40,074 nt of DNA from Chloroflexota bacterium (lineage in GTDB: Bacteria > Chloroflexota > Dehalococcoidia > Lucifugimonadales > Australimonadaceae). This document shows positions 21,870 through 30,080 of this stretch, one piece after another. The stretch covers positions 1-40,074 of the forward strand of contig JAQCEV010000015.1 in the NCBI GenBank assembly GCA_027618515.1, given 5' to 3'. The notes under the pieces are model-generated. The model had not been told where the DNA came from and searched no databases. It worked only from the letters and a program-made list of their open reading frames with translations. How positions within the stretch are numbered: the stretch's first letter is position 1; each line of letters begins with the position of its first letter. Position numbers and translations under genes: made by a program.

Positions 21870-23771
21870 CTAGTCCACGCCACGCTTGAGTTGGAGCCAC
21901 GCTTCGCGCGCTTCTTCGACGGAGCCTTCGTCCTCGATGGTGGTGATGTCGCCAGGATCAGAGCCGATGGTGACGGCTTTCAGAACCCGACGCATGATCT
22001 TGCCGGAGCGGGTCTTGGGCAGCATCTTGACGAAGTTGATCTCGCCGATGACGGCGAAGGGGCCGAGCTCGCGGCGTACGGTTGCCGTAAGTTCGGTGCG
22101 CAGGCCGTCGCTGGGTTGGCGGTCGTTCTTGAGCACGATGAACGCGGAGATGACCTCGCCGCGCAAGTCGTCGGGGCGGCCTGTAGCACCAGCCTCGGCG
22201 ACGGCGTCGTGGCTGAGGAACGCGGATTCCACCTCGATGGTGCCGATACGGTGGGCAGCGATCTTGATGACTTCGTCGGCGCGACCGGAGAACCAGACGT
22301 AGCCGTCCTCGTCGATGGAGGCGAGGTCACCGGTGAAGTAGACGCCGTGGACCTTTTCCCAGTAGTCGTTGCCGTAACGATCAGGGTCGTTCCAGATGGT
22401 CGGCGTGAGGTTGGGGAAAGGCTGCTTGATGACGAGGATGCCCTTCTCTCCAGGTTCGCACAGCGCGCCTTCGGGGGTCATGACGGCGACCTGCATGCCA
22501 GGGAGTGGGATTCCAGCGGCGCCGGGCTTCTGGGCGACGAGATTGATGCCGTACGGGTTACCGATGACGGGCGCACCGGTCTCGGTCTGCCACCAGTTGT
22601 CGATGACGGGGATCTCGTTGTTGAGCACGCGTTTCTGGAGCCATTCCCAGGCGGGCGGGTTGAGGACTTCGCCTGCGCAGACGACGCGCTCTAGGGATGA
22701 GAGATCGAAGCCCTTCACGGGTTCTTCGCCGAACTTCATGAGCAGTCGGACGGCGGTGGGTGACGTGAACACGCCGGTGATGCTGAACTCCTCGATGAGC
22801 CTCCAGAATACGTCTGGGCCAGGGAAGTCGAGGGTGCCTTCGTAGAGGATGGATGTGGCGCCGACCATAAGCGGGCCGTACACGATATAGCTGTGGCCGA
22901 CGGCCCAACCGAGGTCAGAGGTGGCCCACCAGACGTCGTTGCCGTTGAGCCCGTAGCACCATTTCCCTTGGTTGACGACGCCGACGGCGTAGCCGCCGTG
23001 GGTGTGGACGACAAGCTTGGGCGTGGCGGTGGTTCCAGAGGTCGCGAGGATGTAGGCGGGCTCGTTGGATTCCATGGCCTCGTAGGTGCCGGATTGGCCC
23101 TGGCCTTTGGTCAGGAAATCGTCCCAGAAGATGTCACGGTCTGGGGTCATGTTGGTGTCGCTGTCAGATCGCTTGAGCGTGATGCAATGCTCGACGGTTT
23201 CACAGCCTAGGGCGAGCGCGTCGTCCATGAGTTGCTTGAGGTCTACGGTGCCGCCCTTGCGGTAGCCGACGTCTGCGGTGAAGACCAGGCGCGACCCGCT
23301 GGCGCGGATGCGGTCGGCGAGCGCGGGACCACCGAAGCCTGCGAAAACGACCGAGTGGATGGCACCGATGCGGACGGTAGCGAGCATGAGGTAGACGGTT
23401 TCAAGGCAGTTGGGCATGTAGATCGTGAGGCGGTCCCCACGCTTGAGGCCCATCCCACGCAGCGCAGCGGCGACGGCCTCCACCTTGCGCTTGAGCTGGG
23501 CGTAGGTGATGGCTTCACGAACGCCCAGTTCGTTGGCGTAGATGAATGCGGTGTGCCGTCCACGTCCGCGGGCGATCTGGTGGTCGATGGCAACGAAGGA
23601 GAGATTGGTCTCGGCACCCACGAACCACTTGAACGAGGGGTAGTCGGCCTCGTAGACGGAGTCCCAGGTGCGCAACCACGGGATCTGTCGAGCAGCCTTG
23701 TCCCAGAATTTCTCGGGCGTCTCCAAGGCTTCGGCGGTCAAGCGTCGTACCGTTGGGCTGATGATCTCCAT
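21870..23771 (-). CDS. acsA: Acetyl-CoA synthetase-like acyl-CoA synthetase
   Basis: A 633-residue AMP-forming acyl-CoA synthetase. The phosphate-binding motif is TSGTTATPK (244-252), a variant of TSGSTGKPK. NWWQTETGAP and YFTGDLASIDEDGY, plus the C-terminal LPKTRSGKIMRR with the catalytic lysine, match the acetyl-CoA synthetase group. Relatives act on acetate, propionate or branched short acids. GAGGAG lies before the ATG. It follows icmF by 39 bases on the same strand, which suggests that the two work together on short acyl-CoA such as isobutyrate or butyrate; this is inference. Confidence 0.88.
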   Translation of the reverse strand: MEIISPTVRRLTAEALETPEKFWDKAARQIPWLRTWDSVYEADYPSFKWFVGAETNLSFVAIDHQIARGRGRHTAFIYANELGVREAITYAQLKRKVEAVAAALRGMGLKRGDRLTIYMPNCLETVYLMLATVRIGAIHSVVFAGFGGPALADRIRASGSRLVFTADVGYRKGGTVDLKQLMDDALALGCETVEHCITLKRSDSDTNMTPDRDIFWDDFLTKGQGQSGTYEAMESNEPAYILATSGTTATPKLVVHTHGGYAVGVVNQGKWCYGLNGNDVWWATSDLGWAVGHSYIVYGPLMVGATSILYEGTLDFPGPDVFWRLIEEFSITGVFTSPTAVRLLMKFGEEPVKGFDLSSLERVVCAGEVLNPPAWEWLQKRVLNNEIPVIDNWWQTETGAPVIGNPYGINLVAQKPGAAGIPLPGMQVAVMTPEGALCEPGEKGILVIKQPFPNLTPTIWNDPDRYGNDYWEKVHGVYFTGDLASIDEDGYVWFSGRADEVIKIAAHRIGTIEVESAFLSHDAVAEAGATGRPDDLRGEVISAFIVLKNDRQPSDGLRTELTATVRRELGPFAVIGEINFVKMLPKTRSGKIMRRVLKAVTIGSDPGDITTIEDEGSVEEAREAWLQLKRGVD

Positions 23772-23810
23772 GACTTCTCCTCGATCTTTACGCTACTGCT
23801 TGGTTTGGTG

Positions 23811-26747
23811 CTACATGCTTGGGCGGAATCGGCCCCAGACTTCCCATAGTGCATCGGTGACTTGGCCGATGGTCGCGACTTCCACGGTGTGCAGGAGTTC
23901 CTCAAATACGTTTGCCGTGTCTGACAGCGCTGCTGCTTGCAGGCGTGCGAGCGCCAGCTTCGCGTCTTTGGCGTGCTCGCGCTTGAAGCGCTTGGTGCGT
24001 GCCACTTGCGATCGCTTTTCCCGCATGGGGATGTGGACGATCTTGCCACGGGCGGGATCCGCATCAGGTGAGCGCAGGTAGTTCACGCCTACCACGCGCC
24101 GTTGGCCCGCCCGGATCGCCTCGCGTTCGCGCTGGACCTCTTCCTGGATCGACGTTCGGAAGTACTCGTTCTCGACGCCGGCCAATACGCCGCCCTGTTC
24201 GTCGATCTCGCGGAAGACACGATGTACGGCGCGCTCAACTTCGTCTTCCAGGTAGGAGAGACCAAAGGCACCTTGGTTGAGGTTCTCCGTGAACCGGAAA
24301 TCTCCACTCTCGGTCAGCGGGATCTGCTGGCTGCCGATGGCGAGCAGCACGTCGTCCTGCTGCGGAGTGGTGTAGGTCTCTTTGTAGGAGTTGGTGTGCA
24401 GGGAATTGGTGTTGTTGTGCAATGCGTGCTCCGCCTGGAGCGCGACGCGAGTGAGGTTGTGGAGTGGCTCCATGTCCTGGAGCGATCTGCCGGATGTCTG
24501 GCTGTGGAATTTCAGCGCGGCGGCGGGGCCTTCCACGCCGTAGTAGCGACGCATACCCACAGCCCAGACGCGTCGTGCCACGCGGCCCAGTACGTTGAAT
24601 TCCAACTCAGAACCCGACGTGAAGAAGAACGAGAATCGCCTTGCGAACTCGTCGATGGAGGCACCGCGCGCCTTGAGGGCTTCGACGTAGGTGAAGCCGT
24701 TGGCCAACGTGAACGCGAGCTCTTGGATGGCGTTGGCCCCGGCTTCGCCTATGTGATAGCCGGAGATGGAGATCGGGTACCAGGAGGGTGCCTCTCGCAT
24801 CGTGTAATCGATCATGTCACCGATCAGGCGAAGCGAGGGCTCGATGGGGAACAGGGCTTCGTTCTGAGCCTGTACCTCTTTCAGGATGTCCGTCTGGATC
24901 GTGCCTCTTAGCTTCCTGAAGTCGAAACCTCGGCGCTTGGCGGCGACGAGGTACATAGCCAAGATCGTCGGGGCCGGGCCATTCATGGTCAGGGAGACCG
25001 ATGTTTGATGCAGGTCGAAACCGGCGTACAGGCGCTCCATGTCCTCGACGGTGTCCACGGCCACTCCGCCCTCGCCAACCTTGGCGATGGCACCGGGCTC
25101 GTCGGAGTCGCGACCGTATAACGTCAGCGAGTCGAATGCGGTGGATAGCCGTGGCGCGCCATGGCCGTCGGCCAGCATGTGGAAGCGCTCGTTGGTGGTT
25201 TCGGGCGCGCCCAATCCCGCGAACATGCGTATGGGATCCTCGTCGGTGCGCCGATGGCGGTAGGCACCCTCGGTGTACGGGAAGGCGCCCGGAACGTTTT
25301 GCTTGTAGAGGTAGCGAACGACCTGTTTCTGCTCGGCGTCGCGTGGGGGTAGGCCGAGGACGGGTACCCAAATGCCGGTGGTGGTCTGGCGGGCCACGGG
25401 CACCTTTGGGCCGCCGCCATCCGTGCGGTAGAGGACTCCATCCTCTATCGAGCCTGGCTCCAGCGAGCCGTCGAATCCGTACGTGTCCCAGAGTTGCGCG
25501 TACGTAACGTTGTAGGAGTCAGCGTCGTCGCCTGCGGCCTCGCGCTCCATCTCCTGGTAGTAGGCCTCGTGGGCGTCGACGATAGCGCCAAGATATCCAC
25601 GGCGAGAGACGGGGACGGGCCGACCGTAGCTGTTGGTAGGCAGGCCTGACGCGACGGTCTGGAGTTCGGAGCGTGAGGCGATGAGGTTGAACAGTTCGGT
25701 GACGCCAGCGTCGCCGAACTGTTTGGCCTCGGTCATGATGAATGTTTGGCCGTTGCGGACGAAATTGCGGACGCGGCGGCCGCGAGCTTCGGCTTGCGGG
25801 AAGTCGCGTTTGTTCATGACGACGACATCAGCGAGGCCAAGCAGCGCTTCTTTTTCGAGTTGAACGTCGGTGCCATACTCGGGCGTCATACAGAAAATCG
25901 ATGCATCAACTAGCGGTGCGACGCCTACTTCGTTCTGCCCAAGGCCGACGGATTCCACGAGGATGAGGTCGAAGGGCCATTCGCGAAGGGCTTGGATGTA
26001 CGGACCCACCTTGGTCTCGGTCGATTCGCCGGGGCCGACTTTGACGGATCGGAGGAACACGCGTGGCGAGTAGCAGTGCAGCATGCGGAGCCTGTCACCC
26101 AGGGTGGGGTCTGCGGCTATGACGGCGATCCGACCTGTGGTTGAACGCAAGAAACGCAGGAGCAACTCGTCGATGAGGGTGCTCTTGCCCGCGCCACCAC
26201 GACCACCTAGGCCCCAGACGCGAGGCGTTGAGGCGGCGGGCTTTGGGTCGATGGCAGTGTTTTCGGCGGCGGTGAGTTGACGGCTCAGGCGGGCCGCCTC
26301 GGGTGAAGAGGCGGCGTCGGTTGCGCACGGTGGGCGCTTGGCGGCGCGCTCGATCATGTCACGAACGGCTTCGGTCAGATCCAGCGGCGGGCGATACACC
26401 TTGGCCACGCCTAGGCGTTCTAGGGGGCCAACCTCGCTCTCAAGGATCGTGCCGCCGCCACCAGCGAAGAGGGGCACCTCCGGGATGCCCTGCGCTCGTT
26501 GTTCAACGAGCACCTCTTTGAGGAAGCTGACGTGGCCGCCGTTGTAGGTGCTGATGGCGATAGCAGAGGCGTCCTCTTCGACCGCCGCTTTGACGATCTG
26601 GTACGCAGTCTTGTTGAAGCCGATGTAGACGGCTTCGGCCCCCTCACGTCGAAGGATGCGGGTGATGGCTGCGGCAGCGACATCGTGTCCATCGCAGACG
26701 GGGGTTGCTATCACGAACCGGGAGCGCTGTTCCAATGCCTGATACAC
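23811..26747 (-). CDS. icmF: Fused isobutyryl-CoA mutase IcmF (B12-dependent)
   Basis: A 978-residue fusion in the usual IcmF order. Residues 11-130 are the B12-binding domain (DGHD at 19-22 with cobalt ligand H21, then STYNGGH and GGGG). Residues about 176-430 are a MeaI-type GTPase chaperone (P-loop GLGGRGGAGKST ending at 190, later NKRD). The rest is the substrate-binding TIM barrel. F509 in IRMFAG and Q628 in ILKEVQAQN occupy the places held by Tyr89 and Arg207 in methylmalonyl-CoA mutase, so isobutyryl/n-butyryl-CoA is predicted. It is somewhat shorter than the roughly 1,090 residues of characterised members. The start is GTG after AGAGGAAG. It needs adenosylcobalamin; a cobalamin riboswitch locus lies within 1 kb. 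Confidence 0.92.
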   Translation of the reverse strand: MYQALEQRSRFVIATPVCDGHDVAAAAITRILRREGAEAVYIGFNKTAYQIVKAAVEEDASAIAISTYNGGHVSFLKEVLVEQRAQGIPEVPLFAGGGGTILESEVGPLERLGVAKVYRPPLDLTEAVRDMIERAAKRPPCATDAASSPEAARLSRQLTAAENTAIDPKPAASTPRVWGLGGRGGAGKSTLIDELLLRFLRSTTGRIAVIAADPTLGDRLRMLHCYSPRVFLRSVKVGPGESTETKVGPYIQALREWPFDLILVESVGLGQNEVGVAPLVDASIFCMTPEYGTDVQLEKEALLGLADVVVMNKRDFPQAEARGRRVRNFVRNGQTFIMTEAKQFGDAGVTELFNLIASRSELQTVASGLPTNSYGRPVPVSRRGYLGAIVDAHEAYYQEMEREAAGDDADSYNVTYAQLWDTYGFDGSLEPGSIEDGVLYRTDGGGPKVPVARQTTTGIWVPVLGLPPRDAEQKQVVRYLYKQNVPGAFPYTEGAYRHRRTDEDPIRMFAGLGAPETTNERFHMLADGHGAPRLSTAFDSLTLYGRDSDEPGAIAKVGEGGVAVDTVEDMERLYAGFDLHQTSVSLTMNGPAPTILAMYLVAAKRRGFDFRKLRGTIQTDILKEVQAQNEALFPIEPSLRLIGDMIDYTMREAPSWYPISISGYHIGEAGANAIQELAFTLANGFTYVEALKARGASIDEFARRFSFFFTSGSELEFNVLGRVARRVWAVGMRRYYGVEGPAAALKFHSQTSGRSLQDMEPLHNLTRVALQAEHALHNNTNSLHTNSYKETYTTPQQDDVLLAIGSQQIPLTESGDFRFTENLNQGAFGLSYLEDEVERAVHRVFREIDEQGGVLAGVENEYFRTSIQEEVQREREAIRAGQRRVVGVNYLRSPDADPARGKIVHIPMREKRSQVARTKRFKREHAKDAKLALARLQAAALSDTANVFEELLHTVEVATIGQVTDALWEVWGRFRPSM

Positions 26748-26812
26748 CTCTGGCTTCCTCTGGAGTCAGGCGCAATCATAACTCATGGGAGCGTGGGCTT
26801 TCGAAAGGGGGC

Positions 26813-27343
26813 CTAGGGCTTCCGCAGGACTACTGTGGTGTCGCCTAGGAATAGTGGCTCGCCACGCAGCACGCGCATGAAGAGTTCGTGGGTGAGATCA
26901 ACGTCTACTTTGTTGTAGTCAATGAGGAGTTGCGGCTCGGTCGCCCATACTTCCGCGTTGCGGCGGTGATCCCATTTGAGCTTCTCTTCGCCGAAAGTGT
27001 AGAAGCACAGATGGTCCAGGCTGATGCGGCGGCCTGCGGCGTTGACGATTTCGCGCATCAGGTCGTAGTGCTGTTGAACGACGAGTGGGCGGTCGAGAAC
27101 CTCCATGCACCAGCGGTCAAGGACGGGCAAGTCGAAGCGCGCGCCGTTGAACGTGATGATGGGCCCTGCGAAGGACTCCAGCTGGTCTGCCAGAGCGGCG
27201 AGGCTTTCAGGCTCGGACGTGTACATGGCGTAGAAGTTAGCACGACGCAGCCCCGTGACCAGAAGGTTGAAGCCTTCAGGGATGTTTTGCATCGAGCCGC
27301 CGCTGGTCTCGATGTCTATGACCAAGAAATCGCCGGTGTCCAT
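26813..27343 (-). CDS. RNase H-fold 3'-5' exonuclease-like protein
   Basis: A 176-residue DnaQ-like nuclease. The first acidic motif is DIET (D10, E12), the second is FNGARFDLPVLD, and the third is YNKVDVDLT. All metal ligands expected for DEDD exonucleases are present. Short proteins of this kind are predicted RNA or DNA trimming enzymes. The ATG has no Shine-Dalgarno sequence; TATCCT lies about six bases upstream, so a leaderless message is possible. It is divergent from the B12 riboswitch locus. Confidence 0.8.
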   Translation of the reverse strand: MDTGDFLVIDIETSGGSMQNIPEGFNLLVTGLRRANFYAMYTSEPESLAALADQLESFAGPIITFNGARFDLPVLDRWCMEVLDRPLVVQQHYDLMREIVNAAGRRISLDHLCFYTFGEEKLKWDHRRNAEVWATEPQLLIDYNKVDVDLTHELFMRVLRGEPLFLGDTTVVLRKP

Positions 27344-27357
27344 GTCTGGAGGATAGC

Positions 27358-27385
27358 TTGCGTGTCGTGAGATAGCGCGTATGAT
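27358..27385 (+). promoter_or_regulatory. Promoter upstream of cobalamin riboswitch
   Basis: TTGCGT (27358-27363) and TATGAT (27380-27385) are 16 bases apart. Transcription would begin near 27392, about 10 bases before the riboswitch P1 stem. Confidence 0.55.
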
Positions 27386-27401
27386 TGGCGAACAATCGAA
27401 T

Positions 27402-27529
27402 AGCAGATGGCGCTACGTCGTTCACTCGATAGGTGAAGGGCGGCCGTGAAGTCGGTGAGAACCCGACACTGTCACGCAACGGCGATCCCCGCAGTTTGGG
27501 GCAAGTCCGAACCGGCGCGACCATCTGCT
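27402..27529 (+). ncRNA. Cobalamin riboswitch aptamer
   Basis: The 9-bp P1 stem pairs 27402-27410 with 27521-27529. Inside are the conserved blocks of the cobalamin element: GTCGGTGAGAACCCGAC, ACTGTCACGC followed by AACGG, then AAGTCCGAACCGGC (the equivalent of AGxCxGGAxACC). It is followed by a terminator and a B12-type transport gene. This is the B12-sensing control element of the downstream pair: B12 binding should lower expression. The match is by eye against the known consensus. Confidence 0.9.
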
Positions 27530-27571
27530 CCGTCCTGCGTGCAACAGGGCTGGAGATCTCGCTCAAGAGTG

Positions 27572-27597
27572 AACCCGCCTGCATCAGGCGGGTTTTG
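27572..27597 (+). terminator. Riboswitch expression-platform terminator
   Basis: A perfect 10-bp stem (27572-27581 with 27585-27594, loop CAT) runs into TTTT. It lies between the aptamer and the start of the transporter gene and shows that control is at transcription level. Confidence 0.88.
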
Positions 27598-27624
27598 TAA
27601 TTTCAGGAACCTGAGGAGAAAGAG

Positions 27625-28257
27625 ATGCAATTGCTATCGGCCCCATCGATCAAAGCCCCTCCGTCCGCTGGACTGCTGACGCGCGAGGTGCTTGTGCCAG
27701 GCGCGTTCGTGTTGGCCATCCTGGTCAGTAACTACGCGCTTGCTGGTCTGCCCAATGTGAAATTGTTCGATCTGCTGGTGTTCGTTGCGGGGTACTCGCT
27801 GGGGATGCGCCGCGGGCTGGTGGTAGCGGCCACGGCGATGTTGCTTTACGACGTTGCGAATCCCTGGGGGCCGGCACAGGCGCCGTTGCTCCTGACGAAA
27901 GTTGGCGCGGAGATGGGCTACGCGATCGCGGGGGCAGTCTTCGCACGCTTGGCATTGATGAAGGCGTTGCGGCTTGGGCTTAGCAAGGCGTCGATCGGTT
28001 TCGTGATTGCCGCGCTGGTCACCACCGTGGCCTACGACCTCGCGACCAACCTGTACACCGCCTACTTTTGGGCGGGTATCGCTGGTGGTACGGACTACAT
28101 GCGCTGGATCGGCGTTACGCTGTTCGGCCCGGGCGCGCTGCTTTACATGCTGCTGCATGTGGGTAGCAACGTGGCACTGTTCCCAGTGTTTGGCCCGCTG
28201 CTGATCAAAGGTGCAGAGCAGGCGCAGCGCTCCATAGGTATGAACAACGATGCGTAA
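27625..28257 (+). CDS. ECF transporter S component, probably for cobalamin
   Basis: A 210-residue integral membrane protein with about six helices and no ATPase domain. The pattern (FVAGYSLGMRRGLVVAATAMLLYDVANPWGPAQ and KVGAEMGYAIAGAVFA) is typical of energy-coupling factor S components, with small residues in the helices that contact the T subunit. No EcfA or EcfT lies nearby, so it would share a module encoded elsewhere. GAGGAG is upstream. The riboswitch identifies the ligand as cobalamin or a precursor. It overlaps the DUF4430 gene by 8 bases. Confidence 0.82.
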   Translation: MQLLSAPSIKAPPSAGLLTREVLVPGAFVLAILVSNYALAGLPNVKLFDLLVFVAGYSLGMRRGLVVAATAMLLYDVANPWGPAQAPLLLTKVGAEMGYAIAGAVFARLALMKALRLGLSKASIGFVIAALVTTVAYDLATNLYTAYFWAGIAGGTDYMRWIGVTLFGPGALLYMLLHVGSNVALFPVFGPLLIKGAEQAQRSIGMNNDA

Positions 28258-28696
28258 GCTGTCCCTGCTGCTACTGACAATCCTGGCGTCGCTGAGCCTG
28301 TTCGTCGTTGCTTGCGGCAGCGAACAGGATCTGACGGCCCCTCCAATCACGGCCAGCGTAGTTGTGGAGCCGGAAGCTGGTGGCGAGTCGTGGTTCCGGG
28401 ATATCTCCGTGCCCAAGGGGACGGATGGCTACGAGTTGCTTGAGGCCGCAGTTGACGGCGAACTTGAGGCTGAGTGGTATGCGGAATACCGCTCGCATTT
28501 CGTGGGCTCGGTTTTGGGCGTGGAGCCAGTCGGGTCGGAGTTCTGGGGCGTGTTCGTGTGGGACGAAGGCAGGTCGGCGTGGAGTCCGCTTCCGGTCGGC
28601 GCAGACCTGTACTCGGTCAAGGAAGGTCACATCATGGGCTGGGCGCTGGTGGAGTACGACGCGGATTCACCACAGGTGCCTACGAGCACTCCGTAA
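28250..28696 (+). CDS. DUF4430 (transcobalamin-like domain) lipoprotein
   Basis: A 148-residue secreted lipoprotein. The signal peptide ends at the lipobox VVAC, with C22 as the lipidated residue. The mature part fits DUF4430, the fold found in the C-terminal domain of human transcobalamin and intrinsic factor: VPKGTDGYELLEAAV, FWGVFVWDEGRSAW, then PVGADLYSVKEGHIMGWAL. It overlaps the ECF S-component gene and sits under the same cobalamin riboswitch. It is probably the surface B12-capturing partner of the transporter; this function is inference, the domain match is by eye. Confidence 0.78.
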   Translation: MRKLSLLLLTILASLSLFVVACGSEQDLTAPPITASVVVEPEAGGESWFRDISVPKGTDGYELLEAAVDGELEAEWYAEYRSHFVGSVLGVEPVGSEFWGVFVWDEGRSAWSPLPVGADLYSVKEGHIMGWALVEYDADSPQVPTSTP

Positions 28697-28722
28697 CGCT
28701 CTAAAGTCATACGGTTGTATAC

Positions 28723-28758
28723 GAGAAGCCCGCGACGCATCTGCGCTGCGGGCTTCTC
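28723..28758. terminator. Bidirectional hairpin between convergent genes
   Basis: A perfect 11-bp stem (28723-28733 with 28748-28758) has a 14-base loop. It lies between the DUF4430 gene and the convergent permease gene. There is no strong T run. Confidence 0.65.
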
Positions 28759-28786
28759 CATGTCTGGGGTCGTGGGCCGGTCTTGC

Positions 28787-29971
28787 CTAGGCCGCTGGGG
28801 GCGTGATATCTGGAGCTTGACCTTGACGTGCCCGTTCCACTTCTTCGGCGAATCCCTCGCGTTCGATGGCGCCTCGCTCCTCTCGCTCCATGGACTCACG
28901 GGCCTCGCGGCGCTGGCGGATGCGGGTGCCGTAGTGGACGCCGAGTCCGTAGACCACGCCTGCGGTGGGGACTCCGAGTAGGGCGCCAGGGATACCTGCA
29001 AGCCGAGCACCGAGTACCACGGAGATGATGACGAGCATCGCTGGCATGCGAACCGCGTGGCCTAGGATGCGGGGAGTCAGCAGGTTCAACATGACCTGCT
29101 GCACGAAGAGCAGCACCGCTAGCACGATGATAAACGTGATGAAATCACCCGCGACGATGGCGATCAACAGTGGCAAGGCCAGCGCAAGCCAGTCCCCGAT
29201 GAACGGTACTGCGAGCAACACGCTGGAGATGAGCGCGGTTGGTAGGGCGGCTGGCAGTCCGGTAGCGAGCATGACGGACGCCGTACCCACGCCATAGATC
29301 GCCGAGACAACGAGCATCCCGCGAACGTAGCCGTGGAACGTGTCATCGATGGTCGTGAGCACGAACCAGGTCTCGCGCTCAACCCTCGGGGGGAGGACTT
29401 TCAGTCCTTCGCGAAGCCTGCGACCGCCGTCGAGCACGATGTAGAAAGAGATTGCGATGACCAGCGTTACGCTGAATAGCGCGGACGCGGCACCAGTCAG
29501 GATCGTTCCGGCGTTCACCGTAAGCCAGTCCGTGATCGACGCGGCGATGTCGTTGATGGGCTGAATCTGGATGCGGTCGGCCAGTCCAGCGTTGATACCG
29601 ATGCCTCCCAGTATCTCGTCTGCGGAGTCGATGGCGCCGGGGATCCCTGCGACGATGTTGGGAATATCTGCGGCAAGCTCCCTCACCTGCGTGACGGTTG
29701 CAGGGATAACCAGGAATGCGAAGTCAGCGATGAGGGTGATGAGGCCGATGTAGACGAGAAGTATCGCCAGAGGGCGCCTCATGTGGGGAATGCGCATCAG
29801 GCTGTTGACCACGTGGATCAACACTGAGCCCACCAACCACGCGAAGAAGAAGATAAGGAGTAAATCTCCGAGGAAACCCCAGAAGCGTCCGAAAGCGTCC
29901 GCCAAGTAGACGACGGCGCTTAGGACGCCGACCTCGAGGTCCTTTCGGAGCCACCAACTGCGTTCTATCAA
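28787..29971 (-). CDS. AI-2E family transporter (PerM-like)
   Basis: A 394-residue membrane protein with about eight helices and a charged C-terminal tail. The LPPRVERETWFVLTTIDDTFHGYVRGML and LLAVPFIGDWLALALPLLIA blocks are typical of the AI-2E/PerM family, whose members act as exporters or Na+/H+ antiporters. The start is set at TTG 29969-29971, because GGGTGA precedes it by four bases and no ATG is available; the longer frame extends into intergenic sequence without membrane or family pattern. Confidence 0.87.
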   Translation of the reverse strand: MIERSWWLRKDLEVGVLSAVVYLADAFGRFWGFLGDLLLIFFFAWLVGSVLIHVVNSLMRIPHMRRPLAILLVYIGLITLIADFAFLVIPATVTQVRELAADIPNIVAGIPGAIDSADEILGGIGINAGLADRIQIQPINDIAASITDWLTVNAGTILTGAASALFSVTLVIAISFYIVLDGGRRLREGLKVLPPRVERETWFVLTTIDDTFHGYVRGMLVVSAIYGVGTASVMLATGLPAALPTALISSVLLAVPFIGDWLALALPLLIAIVAGDFITFIIVLAVLLFVQQVMLNLLTPRILGHAVRMPAMLVIISVVLGARLAGIPGALLGVPTAGVVYGLGVHYGTRIRQRREARESMEREERGAIEREGFAEEVERARQGQAPDITPPAA

Positions 29972-30080
29972 CGATTCACCCGTTACTCTTAAACATTCTA
30001 CTCCCAGGCGTGAAGCTGTCGTAGGCGCCAGGATACACGTCGTGCGCGATTCGCTGGGTTGATTCTGGGTTATGGGAGCG

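Noticed and set aside
24102-24911. A 269-codon plus-strand ORF inside icmF
   Set aside because: It is antisense to a clearly coding, conserved barrel region and has no recognisable domain.
26680-26695. IcmF B12-binding motif lacking the final Gly of DxHxxG
   Set aside because: As I recall, characterised IcmF proteins also have DGHD followed by small residues rather than the final Gly, so it is not an unusual feature.
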